NCBI GenBank assembly: GCA_943736015.1
Contig: OX031061.1
Span: forward strand, 13,339,290 to 13,403,289
Source: Tridacna crocea
Lineage: Eukaryota > Mollusca > Bivalvia > Cardiida > Cardiidae
Direction: 5' to 3'
Length of the DNA stretch: 64,000 nt
Shown here one piece after another: positions 54,459 through 64,000 of the stretch (positions are counted from its first letter, which is position 1; every line of letters starts with the position of its first letter). Below the pieces are notes generated by a model that saw only the letters and a program-made list of their open reading frames with translations, did not search any database and was not told the DNA's origin. The position numbers and the translations under genes were made by a program.

Positions 54459-54465
54459 ATAAATA
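54459..54465 (+). promoter_or_regulatory. TATA-like box for the plus-strand gene
   Basis: ATAAATA lies 42 nt before the candidate start codon at 54507, mirroring the spacing on the opposite strand. Confidence 0.25.
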
Positions 54466-54506
54466 CTGTTTTGGGCGAGTAGATCAAGTCAAACTCAAAT
54501 ACGACA

Positions 54507-54577
54507 ATGAAACGACATCAAACCAAGCCGTGTGTCGCACAGAAAAGGTCGGAGCTTAGTGACAACGAACCAGACAA
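54507..54577 (+). CDS. Unidentified gene, first coding exon
   Basis: ATG in the context GACAATGA, encoding MKRHQTKPCVAQKRSELSDN and EPD, then two bases before the donor AA|GTAAGG. The product is basic, then acidic, with no signal peptide. Phase 2 matches the acceptors at both 57074 and 62724. The protein is not recognised. Confidence 0.5.
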
Positions 54578-54600
54578 GTAAGGAAATATTTCGGTTGCTA

Positions 54601-54713
54601 GAGAACTCGTACCATTGAGAACTCGTACTCTGGAGAACTCGTACCGCAATCTGAAGGGTATGAGTTCTCTGGAGAACTCGTACCCTGGATACGAATTCTC
54701 CAGAGAATTCGTA
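54601..54713. repeat. GAGAACTCGTAC direct and inverted repeats
   Basis: GAGAACTCGTAC occurs at 54601, 54617, 54633 and 54672, with inverse copies (GGTATGAGTTCTC at 54657). Positions 54690-54713 form an inverted repeat with 11-bp arms around CA. It starts 23 nt after the exon 1 donor. Confidence 0.75.
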
Positions 54714-54725
54714 CCCAACAAATAT

Positions 54726-57073
54726 ATTAGGGGATAAAATTGTATCTGTATATATCATTCAGATTTTGGTGAATTGATGATTTTCATTTGATCTTTTATG
54801 AAATGATCGAGTAAGTTATACAATCATCTAGTACAGATAACTGTCCCCAAAGGCGATGTTACTTTTCGACTGGTCGCCTCTGGGTACAGAGACAATCCGG
54901 ACAAAATCAGTTGAAAGTTCAGCACAGATTTTGTGCGCGAGTTTGAACTCTTATAATTTCCTAAATAGAGCACAAAACTACGATTTAAACATACCTGTGG
55001 CTTGCGTATTCAATATTCTTTCATTTAAAATACAAATATTTTCAATTCAAACGCTGATCGTGAGAAAATACTGTGCATTTAATCAGTGACCTGAGCTGTT
55101 TACGTTCCCGAAAACATTCAAAATGGCCGCCACGCCTAATAAATTTCGTCCGTGATTTTTCCGAGATAAACATGTTGTAAACGAATTCTACAAGCTTTTT
55201 ATGTAATGAATGGTTTAACAATTTGTTTTTGGTCATGATTAGTACTAAAATTTAATTGCATTTCACTGCACTACAGATAAAACCGACGAAACCGAAAGTA
55301 GGTATAGCGCTTTATATTTGCTACCAGAAAATTTACGATGGACTTGAGACGGTACGGTGTACAGTAAATATCCAAATATGAAAAAGATCACTGGGGCGTC
55401 TCATTATTGAGACTATACAATAATCATGCATTGGTAACGGGTACTTGTAGGAAAATATCAGTTTTGTTACCGGATGTTTCATGGATTAAAATGAAATGGA
55501 AGTATGGTAATTGGGCTGGTAAATTCAAGCAAGATGAAATTATCAGTTACATCTACATAATCTGGATTCATCTAATGATTCGAAGATAGGTTTTTTTTTA
55601 AAGCTTGTTTAAATATTGTTAGGTTTGTTAATGGAGTATGCCATTTTTTTAAGGAGTCAAAGGTGTCGGGTACAATGAAGTTACATATCAGGTGTAATAA
55701 ACATGATCGTGCACACTTGCCATTTACCAGCATTTAAACTTGTATAGTTCTTCAAAAGGACTGTTAAGCCTTTACCGATCAGTCGCATGGTTTTTACGAG
55801 GAATAAGACTTATATAAACATGGTTGGTAAAGGATTAAATGATTATAACCGGTTCCTTATTTTATAACATTAAAAGAAAAAATCTAACTCTTTGAATCTT
55901 GATTGATCCAAATAGTGCTTAGTTGCTAAATACCACCCTTTGGGAGATAGCTTTTGAAATTGTTGCTGGAAAAAAGGGGGAGGGTGTTTATATAACCAGC
56001 ATTTTCTCATTTTTCCACAATTTTTTCCACCCTTTCAGTCCGATAAATGAATACGTCTGTACCAAATATGAATTTGCTGTATGCAGATATATACAATTTT
56101 GAAGAGACTTAGAGTTCACATATAGCAATATTTGGAATTTCTCTCGCTCTCTCTTTCTCTTATTTTCATTGCACAATCTTCTTCTATGTTTTCTGAGATG
56201 TTTACTTTACGATCTCGAGTTTCAACCACACCGAAGAAGTAACCATAGTGGGAAAAGGTGCAAAATCAAATAACCAACATCGTCTTCTTTTTCCACGTGT
56301 TTTCCCACATTTTCAAACAATTTTGAAAGCTTCTTCAGACAGCTTATATGAAATTTTCCATTTACAAGCGATTCTACGGAGGCATGTTTGTATTGCTGAA
56401 ACATTGTGGACAAATGATGTCACTGACCTTTCAAATCATTACCCTACGTACTTAACTCTTTTGGCGCCAAAAGTATACAGGGGACTTCATCGACGACTCA
56501 CTAAAATTCAGAAAAGATTTTTTTTTTCTGAAAGGTTGGGCTGGGAATCTTGATGGTGTAAATCCGAGCTCAGACTGCATTTTTTGCATATTGATCTTTT
56601 TCTTTACCACCCGTTTCGATTCTAGCGTTAATTGAATTGAGGGTTCAATATTGAATACTGCAATTATATTACAGTAAAATCACAACTTTCTTGCCCTCTT
56701 TGTTCAGGAAATTTTATCATTGTGAAAATCACACCTTTCTTGCTCTCTTTGTTCAGGAAATTTGCCTTTTCACCAGGTGTGAAAATTTTGATTAATTCTG
56801 TATTCATTTTATCAACTCCTTCCATTTAACAAATATCTTATCAAATAAAATACTGATTCCTAGACCGTTCTTACACAAAATGCCATCAAACATCAATTCA
56901 AAACTTGAATGCAAGTGAAGTCTACCCGAAAAATTGAATAGAGCAGTTTAGGGTCGATGGCTGTAGTGTTTTCATCCTCACTATATTTTCAAAAGCCTTC
57001 TCACCAAGGGTCATTAAACACAGGATTATTTAGTAAAGGGTTAAGGATGAAATTATATTTTCTTGACCTACAG
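54726..57073. other. Candidate intron, mostly unassigned
   Basis: AT-rich. A diverged hairpin-family relic with GCTGG...ATAACCAGCATTTTCTC lies at 55960-56030. A CT run (CTCTCGCTCTCTCTTTCTCT) lies at 56141-56160. No additional exon was recognised with confidence. Confidence 0.35.
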
Positions 57074-57632
57074 AAATAGCACCACAACACCAACAACAAT
57101 CTCTAAGCCAGATACACATGAGGGTGGCACAAAGCCAATAAACACATTGAAATTGAACCAAAGACCAGAACATGAGGCAAGCACTCAGCCTTTACATCAT
57201 GTACAAATACTTGAGACATTGAAAGAAAGGTCTCCTGCAACTTTCCCTACTTCAAGTCCTTCTTCGAAAACTAATTCAGCAGTCTCGGGTGATCCTATTG
57301 ATGGAGTAAAAAAGGCATCTGCTAACCAAGAAACAATTCACTTAAGTGGCTCAAGTGATACAAATAGTGGATACAAAGATTCTACATTCAAAGATAAAGA
57401 TACCAACAAGGATAATGTGCCAGACATGGAAAAAGTAGGACACCATAGAGATGAAAAACCAACCAAAATGGATAAAATTGAGTTTAAAACGGATCCCGAT
57501 GAAGTTGTGCAAAATAAAAAGCATGAAGACACTGTGATAGAAAGGGCCAAGGAAGGATACACTACTCCTATAGTGTATGTTTCATGTTTTGTTCTTCATT
57601 TACATGTAATTCTATTTTTGACTGCCCTGTAG
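57074..57632 (+). CDS. Unidentified gene, terminal-type exon with hydrophobic C-terminus
   Basis: Acceptor TTGACCTACAG precedes an open frame of 185 codons ending at TAG (57630-57632), entered in phase 2. The protein is Ser/Thr/Lys/Asp-rich and likely disordered (NSTTTPTTISKPDTHEGG at its start). It ends in about 20 hydrophobic residues (PIVYVSCFVLHLHVILFLTA), consistent with a tail anchor or a GPI-anchor signal. It could be a terminal exon of the gene starting at 54507. No AATAAA was seen close by. Not recognised as a known family. Confidence 0.5.
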
Positions 57633-58050
57633 TCTGGAATCTTTTGATACTGTGCTCTTTTTAAGCCTTTATCAAACAATACAAATATCGTCAGTATACA
57701 TTTCTGATCAGTTGGATGAGGTTGGGTTGTTAGTGTTTAGAGGTGCTTATTGGATGAGACCAAAGGTCGAATTGGATGGAAACCTCTTTACTCACGCAAT
57801 GAGAACTTGTCTGACCACATAGAAACTCTGACTGTTGTAGTGGTCCTTTACATATATGTACCTCCCTTTATAACTTAAAAAAGAAAGAGATAGCTGCACA
57901 TACATGAATCTGAGAATGGACAGAAAGAGCCTAAAATGAATACTTCTATGTAGTCTTTGATCATGATCTACAAAGAGTACATGTGTGATACAGAATGAGT
58001 ACAGAATTTATGTTTTTCTATTGCCTATTGTTATTTTAATGGTTTCTGCC
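57633..58050. other. Unassigned sequence after the terminal exon
   Basis: AT-rich, possibly 3'UTR. No polyadenylation signal was found within 300 bp. Confidence 0.3.
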
Positions 58051-58250
58051 ATTTTTCAGTCTGTCTGTCCATCTGTCTGTTAGTCCATCTGGATGTCAGT
58101 CCATTAGTCCGTTTCTTGTTAACAGGGTTAAGCCCACTGTTATTAGATATTATTTAATAGATTTAACCCTATTGATTTTGAAAGAAATCAAACAAATGGT
58201 AAGGGAAAGATAGCCATTTCAACTTGAAATTTTAAATTTCTTGATTACCC
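58051..58250 (+). repeat. Diverged family B fragment
   Basis: CTGTCTGTCCATCTGTCTG at 58062-58080 and CCCTATTGATTTTGAAAGAAA at 58166-58186 match the family B start region and unit. It is a single decayed unit without ends. Confidence 0.6.
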
Positions 58251-61014
58251 TATTTAGTCTGTGAATCAAGTAAATGATGAACATTTTAATTTTATAATTT
58301 CTGAAGTTCAGTTAAAGGTGAATATTATGTGCATCATCACTTTCGGTTGGAAAATCTTGTACATAGACGAGACCAACAACTATGGAAAAAAGCACGAGAA
58401 TGAGAAAAGTTGCACTGGGATAAGTAAAAGTGAGGCTGATTTTGGATATGTCACTGACTTACTTTACATCTTAGTAAACATCTTGTATTCTAGAGTTGAA
58501 ATTGAAGAGATTTTGCAGTTCATGTTTATCATATGTAATAATAACAATTCTAACAGAATATTTTCAGTGGGGCAGTATTTGGAGACTAGGTTATTGTTTA
58601 CATTTGAATCTTGAGTCACTCTGTATGACAATTAACTAGCAAAGGACTAGCATTCGCTTGTCTAAAACTGACAGCATGAAGATTGGAATGTGAGATTCTA
58701 CATTTTCAGTTATCAGTAAAATAAATGACAAACAAGCATCCTGCAATGTCAACTTTAGCTTATGTACTATTTATGGGTCTATGTTAACATATGCAGCTTT
58801 TTTTTTTCATGTGTTCATACATAGAAAGGTAGCACTGTGCAGGCCCATTGGAGGGAAATTTTATTTGGTCCGGCCATTTAGGCAAGCGGCAAAGTCGCAA
58901 AGCCATGCTCCCCCACAAAAATTTGAAAATAAGGGGCTCTCTGGTGCATTATGATGCATTTTTTTAGGGGTTTTTTCATACACTTTTTTCTAGCTGCCAA
59001 TTCTCTACAATGACCGAAATACTGTTGTAAAGGACATAAAGCATCAAAACATTATAATCATTTCTGATGTGTTCTGATCTCTGGAAAGAATTTGCTTCAT
59101 ATCTTACAGTCGTGTACTCTTAAAGAAAATGTTTCTCAACAGTAACTGAAATTCTTGGCTTCATGTTTATCCACACTATAATAGCGATTAAGTGTTAAAT
59201 GTGTTTTTCATGGCTTGGTGGTTAAGCATTTTTTTCTTGTGGTGTCACCCATTTAATCTGTCTAACAAGCATGCGATTACGAATCAAAGCTTTATTTTTG
59301 TCTCTGGACAAGTGCACAAACAGGACGAAGTAAGCGTTGCAAAGCGTACGATCCAACATGTAATGCTTTTTTTGAAAGCATTTAAATTTGCAAATTGCAA
59401 CGTCAAGACAGACAAACCCCAAAAAGAGGGTTATGGCGTTTTTGAACAGTAGGAGATAAATAATTAAACAAAAACAAATGCTACAAGATACATGATTCTG
59501 CAGAATAACAATTACTTGTAAATTATTTCTGTAAAAAGCAGTCATTCTTCCTAGGCATTACTTAGGCTGTGGAAATACATTTATTTGTGTCTCATACATC
59601 TGCTGAGAACACCAGATTATTGATACTTATTATAACTAAAATGCAGTTTAAAACTTTAAGATGTTTCTTACAAGTATCAATAATACATGTTATGGTAGCG
59701 AGCCATTGTTTTGAGCAAAATCAAAGAACAGTAAACCTTTGCATCTAGTAGCAATATTTTCAAACATGTTTAGAAATGGATGCATTGTATTTCAGTTCTC
59801 AAAAAAACAAATCTGATTGCTAGACATAGTTATTTGGCTATATCCGGAAGCGTATATCATTTTTGGCCAAAAATTTGGTCTGCCCGTTTTTCATTTTCGG
59901 CCGAAAATTTGGTACGGCCATTGCCAGACTGGCCGGACCGCTTCCGACAGCCTTGTTTTGACATTTACAAGAAAAGAAGATTTAAAAAAGGTGTTGAGAA
60001 TGTAATCTAAGGTATGAACTATTTCAAAGTCTGTTGACTTGAGATAATTTATGCAGTATTCCATATTGTTATTGAACTGTAAGTTAAAAACTTTCAACCC
60101 ACACTTCTGATTCAAATTTTTTATTTAACATTATTTTGACCTTAGGATATGAAACACACAAAGAATTATTATGGAATCTGTTCCCTTGTATACATGTACA
60201 TGTATCTTAGCTGTGCACATAGCCAATTGACAATTTTGTCACGCTTCACTAAGCAATGGTAATTGTGTACAATGCTCCATTTTTATGTTGCAAATGCAGA
60301 ACTGGCAAAAGTTTTAGCATTTGAATAAATGCAAAGTTTGCCTCGTGATAGCCAACTATAGCAGAGTTAAAGAGTTTCCTGTCCAGAAAAGCCTGAGATT
60401 AACATTTGAAACCTATTGGGAAAATATCTGGATGTGCTGCCATTTATGACTTTGTCTGGTTGATTTTTTGTGCATTATCTATCATTCACAGGTTGTAGCT
60501 GAACGTGAAATGACTTTGATTGATTGAATGAATTTGATTATGTATTGCAGTTTAAAATTGCAAATTTACCATCCCTTGACCCATCCATCTTTAAGTCTTG
60601 AGCTGGATGTACTGTTCTCCCTACATAGAGAAAGTCATGCTATTGAAGACAATTCATCAAATCACTGGACTTGACCTAATTTTAATCATATATCATAAAG
60701 ACAAATGTTGCGACCAAGCTTCATGAGTATCTGGCTGGAATATGGCATCGAGAGTGCACACAAGTTTTTTCAAAGATTTACCAGAGAAAAAGTAGGTCAC
60801 TAGGAACATATAAGGAAAACCTTGTGTGCAATCGAGAGGCCACAATTCTCAGCCCAATCCTCATGAAACTTTATCAGAATTTTTTTCATGATTATATTCA
60901 TGATAATATTGGAAAAAAATCTGTTTGTGTGATTCCATGGTTCATGTGAAAAATTACAGAAAAAATAATGCCTACTTATTTCACCTACAGCATCTCGGAC
61001 CAAACCCACAGACA
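58251..61014. other. Unassigned AT-rich sequence with decayed repeats
   Basis: A 117-codon frame at 58261-58614 is AT-biased and has no recognisable domain. 58830-58990 and 59860-59950 carry GC-richer repeat pieces (GGCCGGACC, TTCGGCCGAAAATT). 60660-60900 holds two diverged GACCTAG-type units. No exon called. Confidence 0.35.
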
Positions 61015-62255
61015 CAGATTTTTTTATGCTGCCCCAAGGGCGAGCATATAGTCGCTGCTTCATCTGTCCATCCGTCCGCCCGTCCGAAGCCATTTCTCCA
61101 CAACCCTTGGACCAAATTGGATGAAACTTCATATATTAACTCCTTAGGGTAAAGTGCCCACAAGTTTTTCCTGGTTTTTCACTTTGACGCCATGTCATGG
61201 AAAAAGGGGGCTTAATGTAAAATTGCAATTTTTTACTAATAACTCATTCAGTTTTTGTCAAAATATCATGAAACTTCATGGTTATATTGTTTATGGAAAG
61301 TTTCAGCATTTGCTCTTGCTACTTTTAATCTAGGAGTTTTTTAATGTGACGTTCTGTCGTGGAAAAAGGGGGTTTCTTGCAAATTCCAATTTTTACTAAT
61401 ATCTCATTCAGTGTTGGTCAAAATTTCACTAAATTTCATAGTTATATTGTTTTTTCAAAGTTACACCATGTGCTCTTGTTTCTTTATCTATTTGTTTTTC
61501 AATTTGACCCCCTGGTATGGAAAAAGGGGGTTTCTTGTAAAATGCCAAAGAAAAAGGGGCCTTAATGCAAAATTGCAATTTTTACTAATATCTCGTTCAG
61601 TTTTTGTCAAACTTTCACGAAACTTCATGGTTATATCTTGTTTTACAAGTTTCAGCATGTGCTCTTGTTATTTTCAATCTATGAATTATTAATGCGCAAA
61701 TACCTCTATCCTGGTTTCTCAATTTGAGGCTGCATCAAGGAAAAGGGGGACTTCATGGAAAAAACTGTTTTTCACTAGCATCTCCTATATCAGTGCTCAA
61801 GACTTTATGAAATTTCAAATCTGAACTTGTTGGAACATTGCCCAGGTACTTCTCTTCTGGTTTCTGAATTTCAGGCTGCGTCACAGAAAAAGGGGGCTTC
61901 ATGTAAAAAATGTTTTTATGTAATATTTACTACATGACTGCTCAAAATTTTATGAAATTTCGAATTTTGATTTATTTTTCAAAAATGCCACAAACCTCAC
62001 ACCTGTTGTATTTAATTCAATGATGCAATATTGTCTTATGGGAAAAGGGGACTTAAAGGGGGCTTAGTGGGCTTATTGTCCTCTACAAGTTCATGTTGGC
62101 TATCTCTAAGATAGTAATTGCCTTTTCACTTCAATTTTTTGGGGGGCATGAACAAGTCCTTTTAGGATAAAAGAAGTGAATTTATATCAAGTTCATATAT
62201 TTTATGACAAGCACTTGTTCGGGGAGCATAACCCGTCTCTGAGGGCTCTTGTTTG
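61015..62255 (+). repeat. Repeat with AAAAAGGGGG-containing tandem units
   Basis: Starts TTTATGCTGCCCCAAGGGCG and TCCATCCGTCCGCCCGTCCG. About six units of 150-190 bp follow, with GGAAAAAGGGGG(C/T)TT at 61199, 61362, 61519, 61739, 61885 and 62040, and TTTACTAATATCTCATTCAG. It ends near GGGGAGCATAACCCGTCTC. Short ORFs across it are repeat shadows. Confidence 0.6.
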
Positions 62256-62723
62256 TTAGGCCTAATTTGAAAAATACAACATAACGTTTTTGTGTCTACT
62301 GAAAAACGGAATACAGTTACGTTAATTAAAGTGGCTTTTAATTTATGAACAGGTTTCCGATAGGCCCATATGTTGTGATGTTTCAAGAGAGACAGCAAAA
62401 ATGCTTATGAGGGACTTAAGGTTGGTTTACAATGATTGTCGCACTTAAAGTGCTTTAAGATAATGGGTCCAGTGCTTTTAGGACTCTAAGAAAGTGGGAA
62501 TAGGAAAACATGGTGAGAAAAGTAAGAAATCCAGGTTGTTTTTATTTTTTCCTTTTCTTGCGATAATGTATCATTCACTGTAACAGACAAGTGTCATCAA
62601 CTCATCCACATTTGATTAGTCATCTGCAAGCACTTTCAACCAAGAAAAGTGTAGAATTTCCTTTTTGTTTGTTAAAAAAGAATTTATATGCAATCATGAG
62701 CAATATCCTAATTTTACTTGCAG
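62256..62723. other. Unassigned sequence before a candidate exon
   Basis: No repeat or coding signal recognised, apart from the acceptor region TTTTACTTGCAG ending at 62723. Confidence 0.3.
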
Positions 62724-62930
62724 TGAAGAGGACTATGAGGATAATTCTGAACAGTCATACAAACAGTACAGAAAGTACTCTGGAGAAGATTACTCAAGAT
62801 CCAGACAAACAGGAAGAGAACCAAATACCGATAACAATCAACAAGATCCTCTACCTAAAGGTAAAACTGAAACCACTCTGGAAAAGAAAAGAAATGATGC
62901 AGATAAGACAGGCTTCACTAATGGAATACG
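62724..62930 (+). CDS. Unidentified gene, cassette-type internal exon
   Basis: Acceptor TTTTACTTGCAG and donor ACG|GTAAAG bound 207 nt (69 codons), open in phase 2 on both sides. The product is very hydrophilic: EEDYEDNSEQSYKQYRKYSG then a basic/acidic stretch with TTLEKKRNDADK. The phase fits the exon at 54507-54577. A symmetrical exon could be skipped without a frame change. Not recognised; a second frame is open over part of it but lacks a start in context. Confidence 0.5.
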
Positions 62931-63898
62931 GTAAAGTTAACTCTTTTTTTTTATAGTTATAATTATCACACACTTTTCTCATAAGTCTGATTTTACACTT
63001 TTACCAAACAAATCAAAGTTTAAATGACCTTGAGAAAAACAACTTTGGAAAACATATTGAGAAGTTTTTGGACCAGTATTTTCTATTTATTTCAGAGATG
63101 AAATTAATAATGTTAAGGCATAATTGGTCGTTCCACAAGCCATTCCAAGTTGGGCATGTGTGTGAAATTTTGCCATCTGGTAGATAATTCAGCCCTTTTC
63201 CAAGCATTATTATTGGCAAAACTGTGAGGAAGGAGGCTTGTTGCGTCAAAGGCTAGTCCCATCACTTGAGCCACATTTAATTTGCAACCTGCAAATACTG
63301 TTTAGGCAGACAAGTCTAATTATTTTTTTAGTCGGTAAAGTGGGCCATTTTAAAAGTTCTGATGATGGATGCGGGTTTGTAAAACTGCTCTTTTCTACTC
63401 AAAATTGCCTATTCTAAGAGGATTACCCAATGTAAAAGGGTAGGTCTCTCTATCAGATCCAAGAAGAACACAATGGAGATGTTCACATTTCAGTTCACTG
63501 CTCATGATTTTGGTCTTGATTACCAGACTTGTTTGTTTTTAGTAAAATTTCAGACCAGTTTAAAAAAAATGGGTCACACTTAGACAACAAGTAAATGTTT
63601 TTGATGGTCATTTTTGTTAATTAGTCTTGTAAACAAAGCCCATAACAAATAAACAAATGAACAAATGCAGAGCAGAAATACAGGTACCCAACAGGATTCG
63701 AAGTTAGACCACCAGGACGAAAGGCCTGAGCTGAAGAGAATTCTCCCTAATGCAGTTGTTAGATATTGTATAGAAACAGGGATGAAACCATGCATGAAGG
63801 AGTAGTCACTCCTCTTAAAGTCCTCATTTATTGATGACTTAACCCATTACCACTCAATCCCTACTTTTGACGCCCCTGAGAAAGAAGCCTTTTGAAAG
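62931..63898. other. Unassigned sequence, possible small exon
   Basis: 63666-63807 is open from ATG to TAG (46 codons, ending CIETGMKPCMKE) behind a CAG. It does not join the exon at 62724 in that frame, and its first part resembles an inverted tRNA B box (GGATTCGAAGTTAGACC). Left as uncertain. Confidence 0.3.
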
Positions 63899-63955
63899 CA
63901 CTGTGGGAAAAGGAGAAAATGCTGGTAACCAGCATTTTCTCCTTTTCCCACAGTG
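63899..63955. repeat. Perfect 57-bp palindrome
   Basis: 28-bp arms are exactly self-complementary around one A at 63927 (left arm CACTGTGGGAAAAGGAG..., centre GGTAACC). Relatives are at 42934-42972 and, decayed, at about 55960 and 3870. Confidence 0.85.
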
Positions 63956-64000
63956 TTTTCTGCCCTTCCAAGAACAAATTTCTATTTTTCAGTCACCTTT

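Noticed and set aside
55124-55156. Small ORF starting AAAATGGCCGCC
   Set aside because: Only ten codons, with no convincing donor; a good start context alone is not enough.
58261-58614. 117-codon plus-strand ORF
   Set aside because: AT-driven composition, no recognisable motif, no splice or promoter context and no ATG in good context.
59192-59545. Overlapping ORFs on both strands
   Set aside because: Neither shows a domain or supporting signals; two overlapping frames in AT-rich DNA are expected by chance.

Overview
The window is eukaryotic, AT-rich and dominated by transposable elements. Spliceosomal exons, a Bel/Pao LTR retrotransposon, an RNase H-bearing LINE with a four-base tail, and many minisatellite-bearing interspersed repeats point to a lophotrochozoan, most likely a bivalve mollusc. 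That assignment rests on repeat character and is inference. No bacterial genes, tRNA or rRNA genes, or CRISPR arrays were seen.

Two host genes can be supported, arranged head to head. On the minus strand, four short exons (53673-53697, 41129-41360, 9421-9617, 7473-7688) have consensus splice sites and join in consistent phase (1, 2, 1). They form the N-terminal 223 codons of a P-loop GTPase resembling the IFI44/IFI44-like family, with Walker A GQSGSGKS and a DxxG motif. The 3' part lies beyond the left edge. On the plus strand a first exon at 54507-54577 starts about 0.8 kb away. It can splice in phase to a terminal-type exon at 57074-57632 or to a cassette-type exon at 62724-62930; the product is not recognised.

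The GTPase gene's second intron (9618-41128, about 31.5 kb) is packed with mobile DNA. A minus-strand LINE family has ORF1 with three zinc knuckles, ORF2 with APE endonuclease, RT and RNase H, and an (ATTC)n 3' tail. It has copies at 1-1803, 9637-16425 and 19844-30325. A Bel/Pao LTR retrotransposon (17503-36608) has 196-bp LTRs differing at two positions and a 5-bp target duplication. About 10.5 kb of LINE is nested inside it, and a second, unrelated LINE fragment (33638-35245) lies near its 3' end. The Pao element itself sits inside an older minisatellite-bearing repeat. Target duplications of 5, 16, 16 and 11 bp let the insertion order be read from the sequence.

Much of the remainder consists of related non-autonomous elements with internal 155-167 bp tandem repeats, TAGCTC-type starts, subterminal inverted copies of the start, and a hairpin followed by CTTG or CTAG at the other end. 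These are features expected of Helitron2/Helentron-like elements. They occur at 1804-2686, 4291-5270, 5847-6731, 7796-9036, 17219-38670 (interrupted), 39023-40760, 41405-42681, 45406-46422, 50384-51384 and 51629-52705. A separate 155-156 bp minisatellite family lies at 5320-7154, 47068-48834 and 50249-52760. Stretches from 49200 to 50248 and from 57633 to 62723 are mostly unannotatable AT-rich sequence with diverged repeats.
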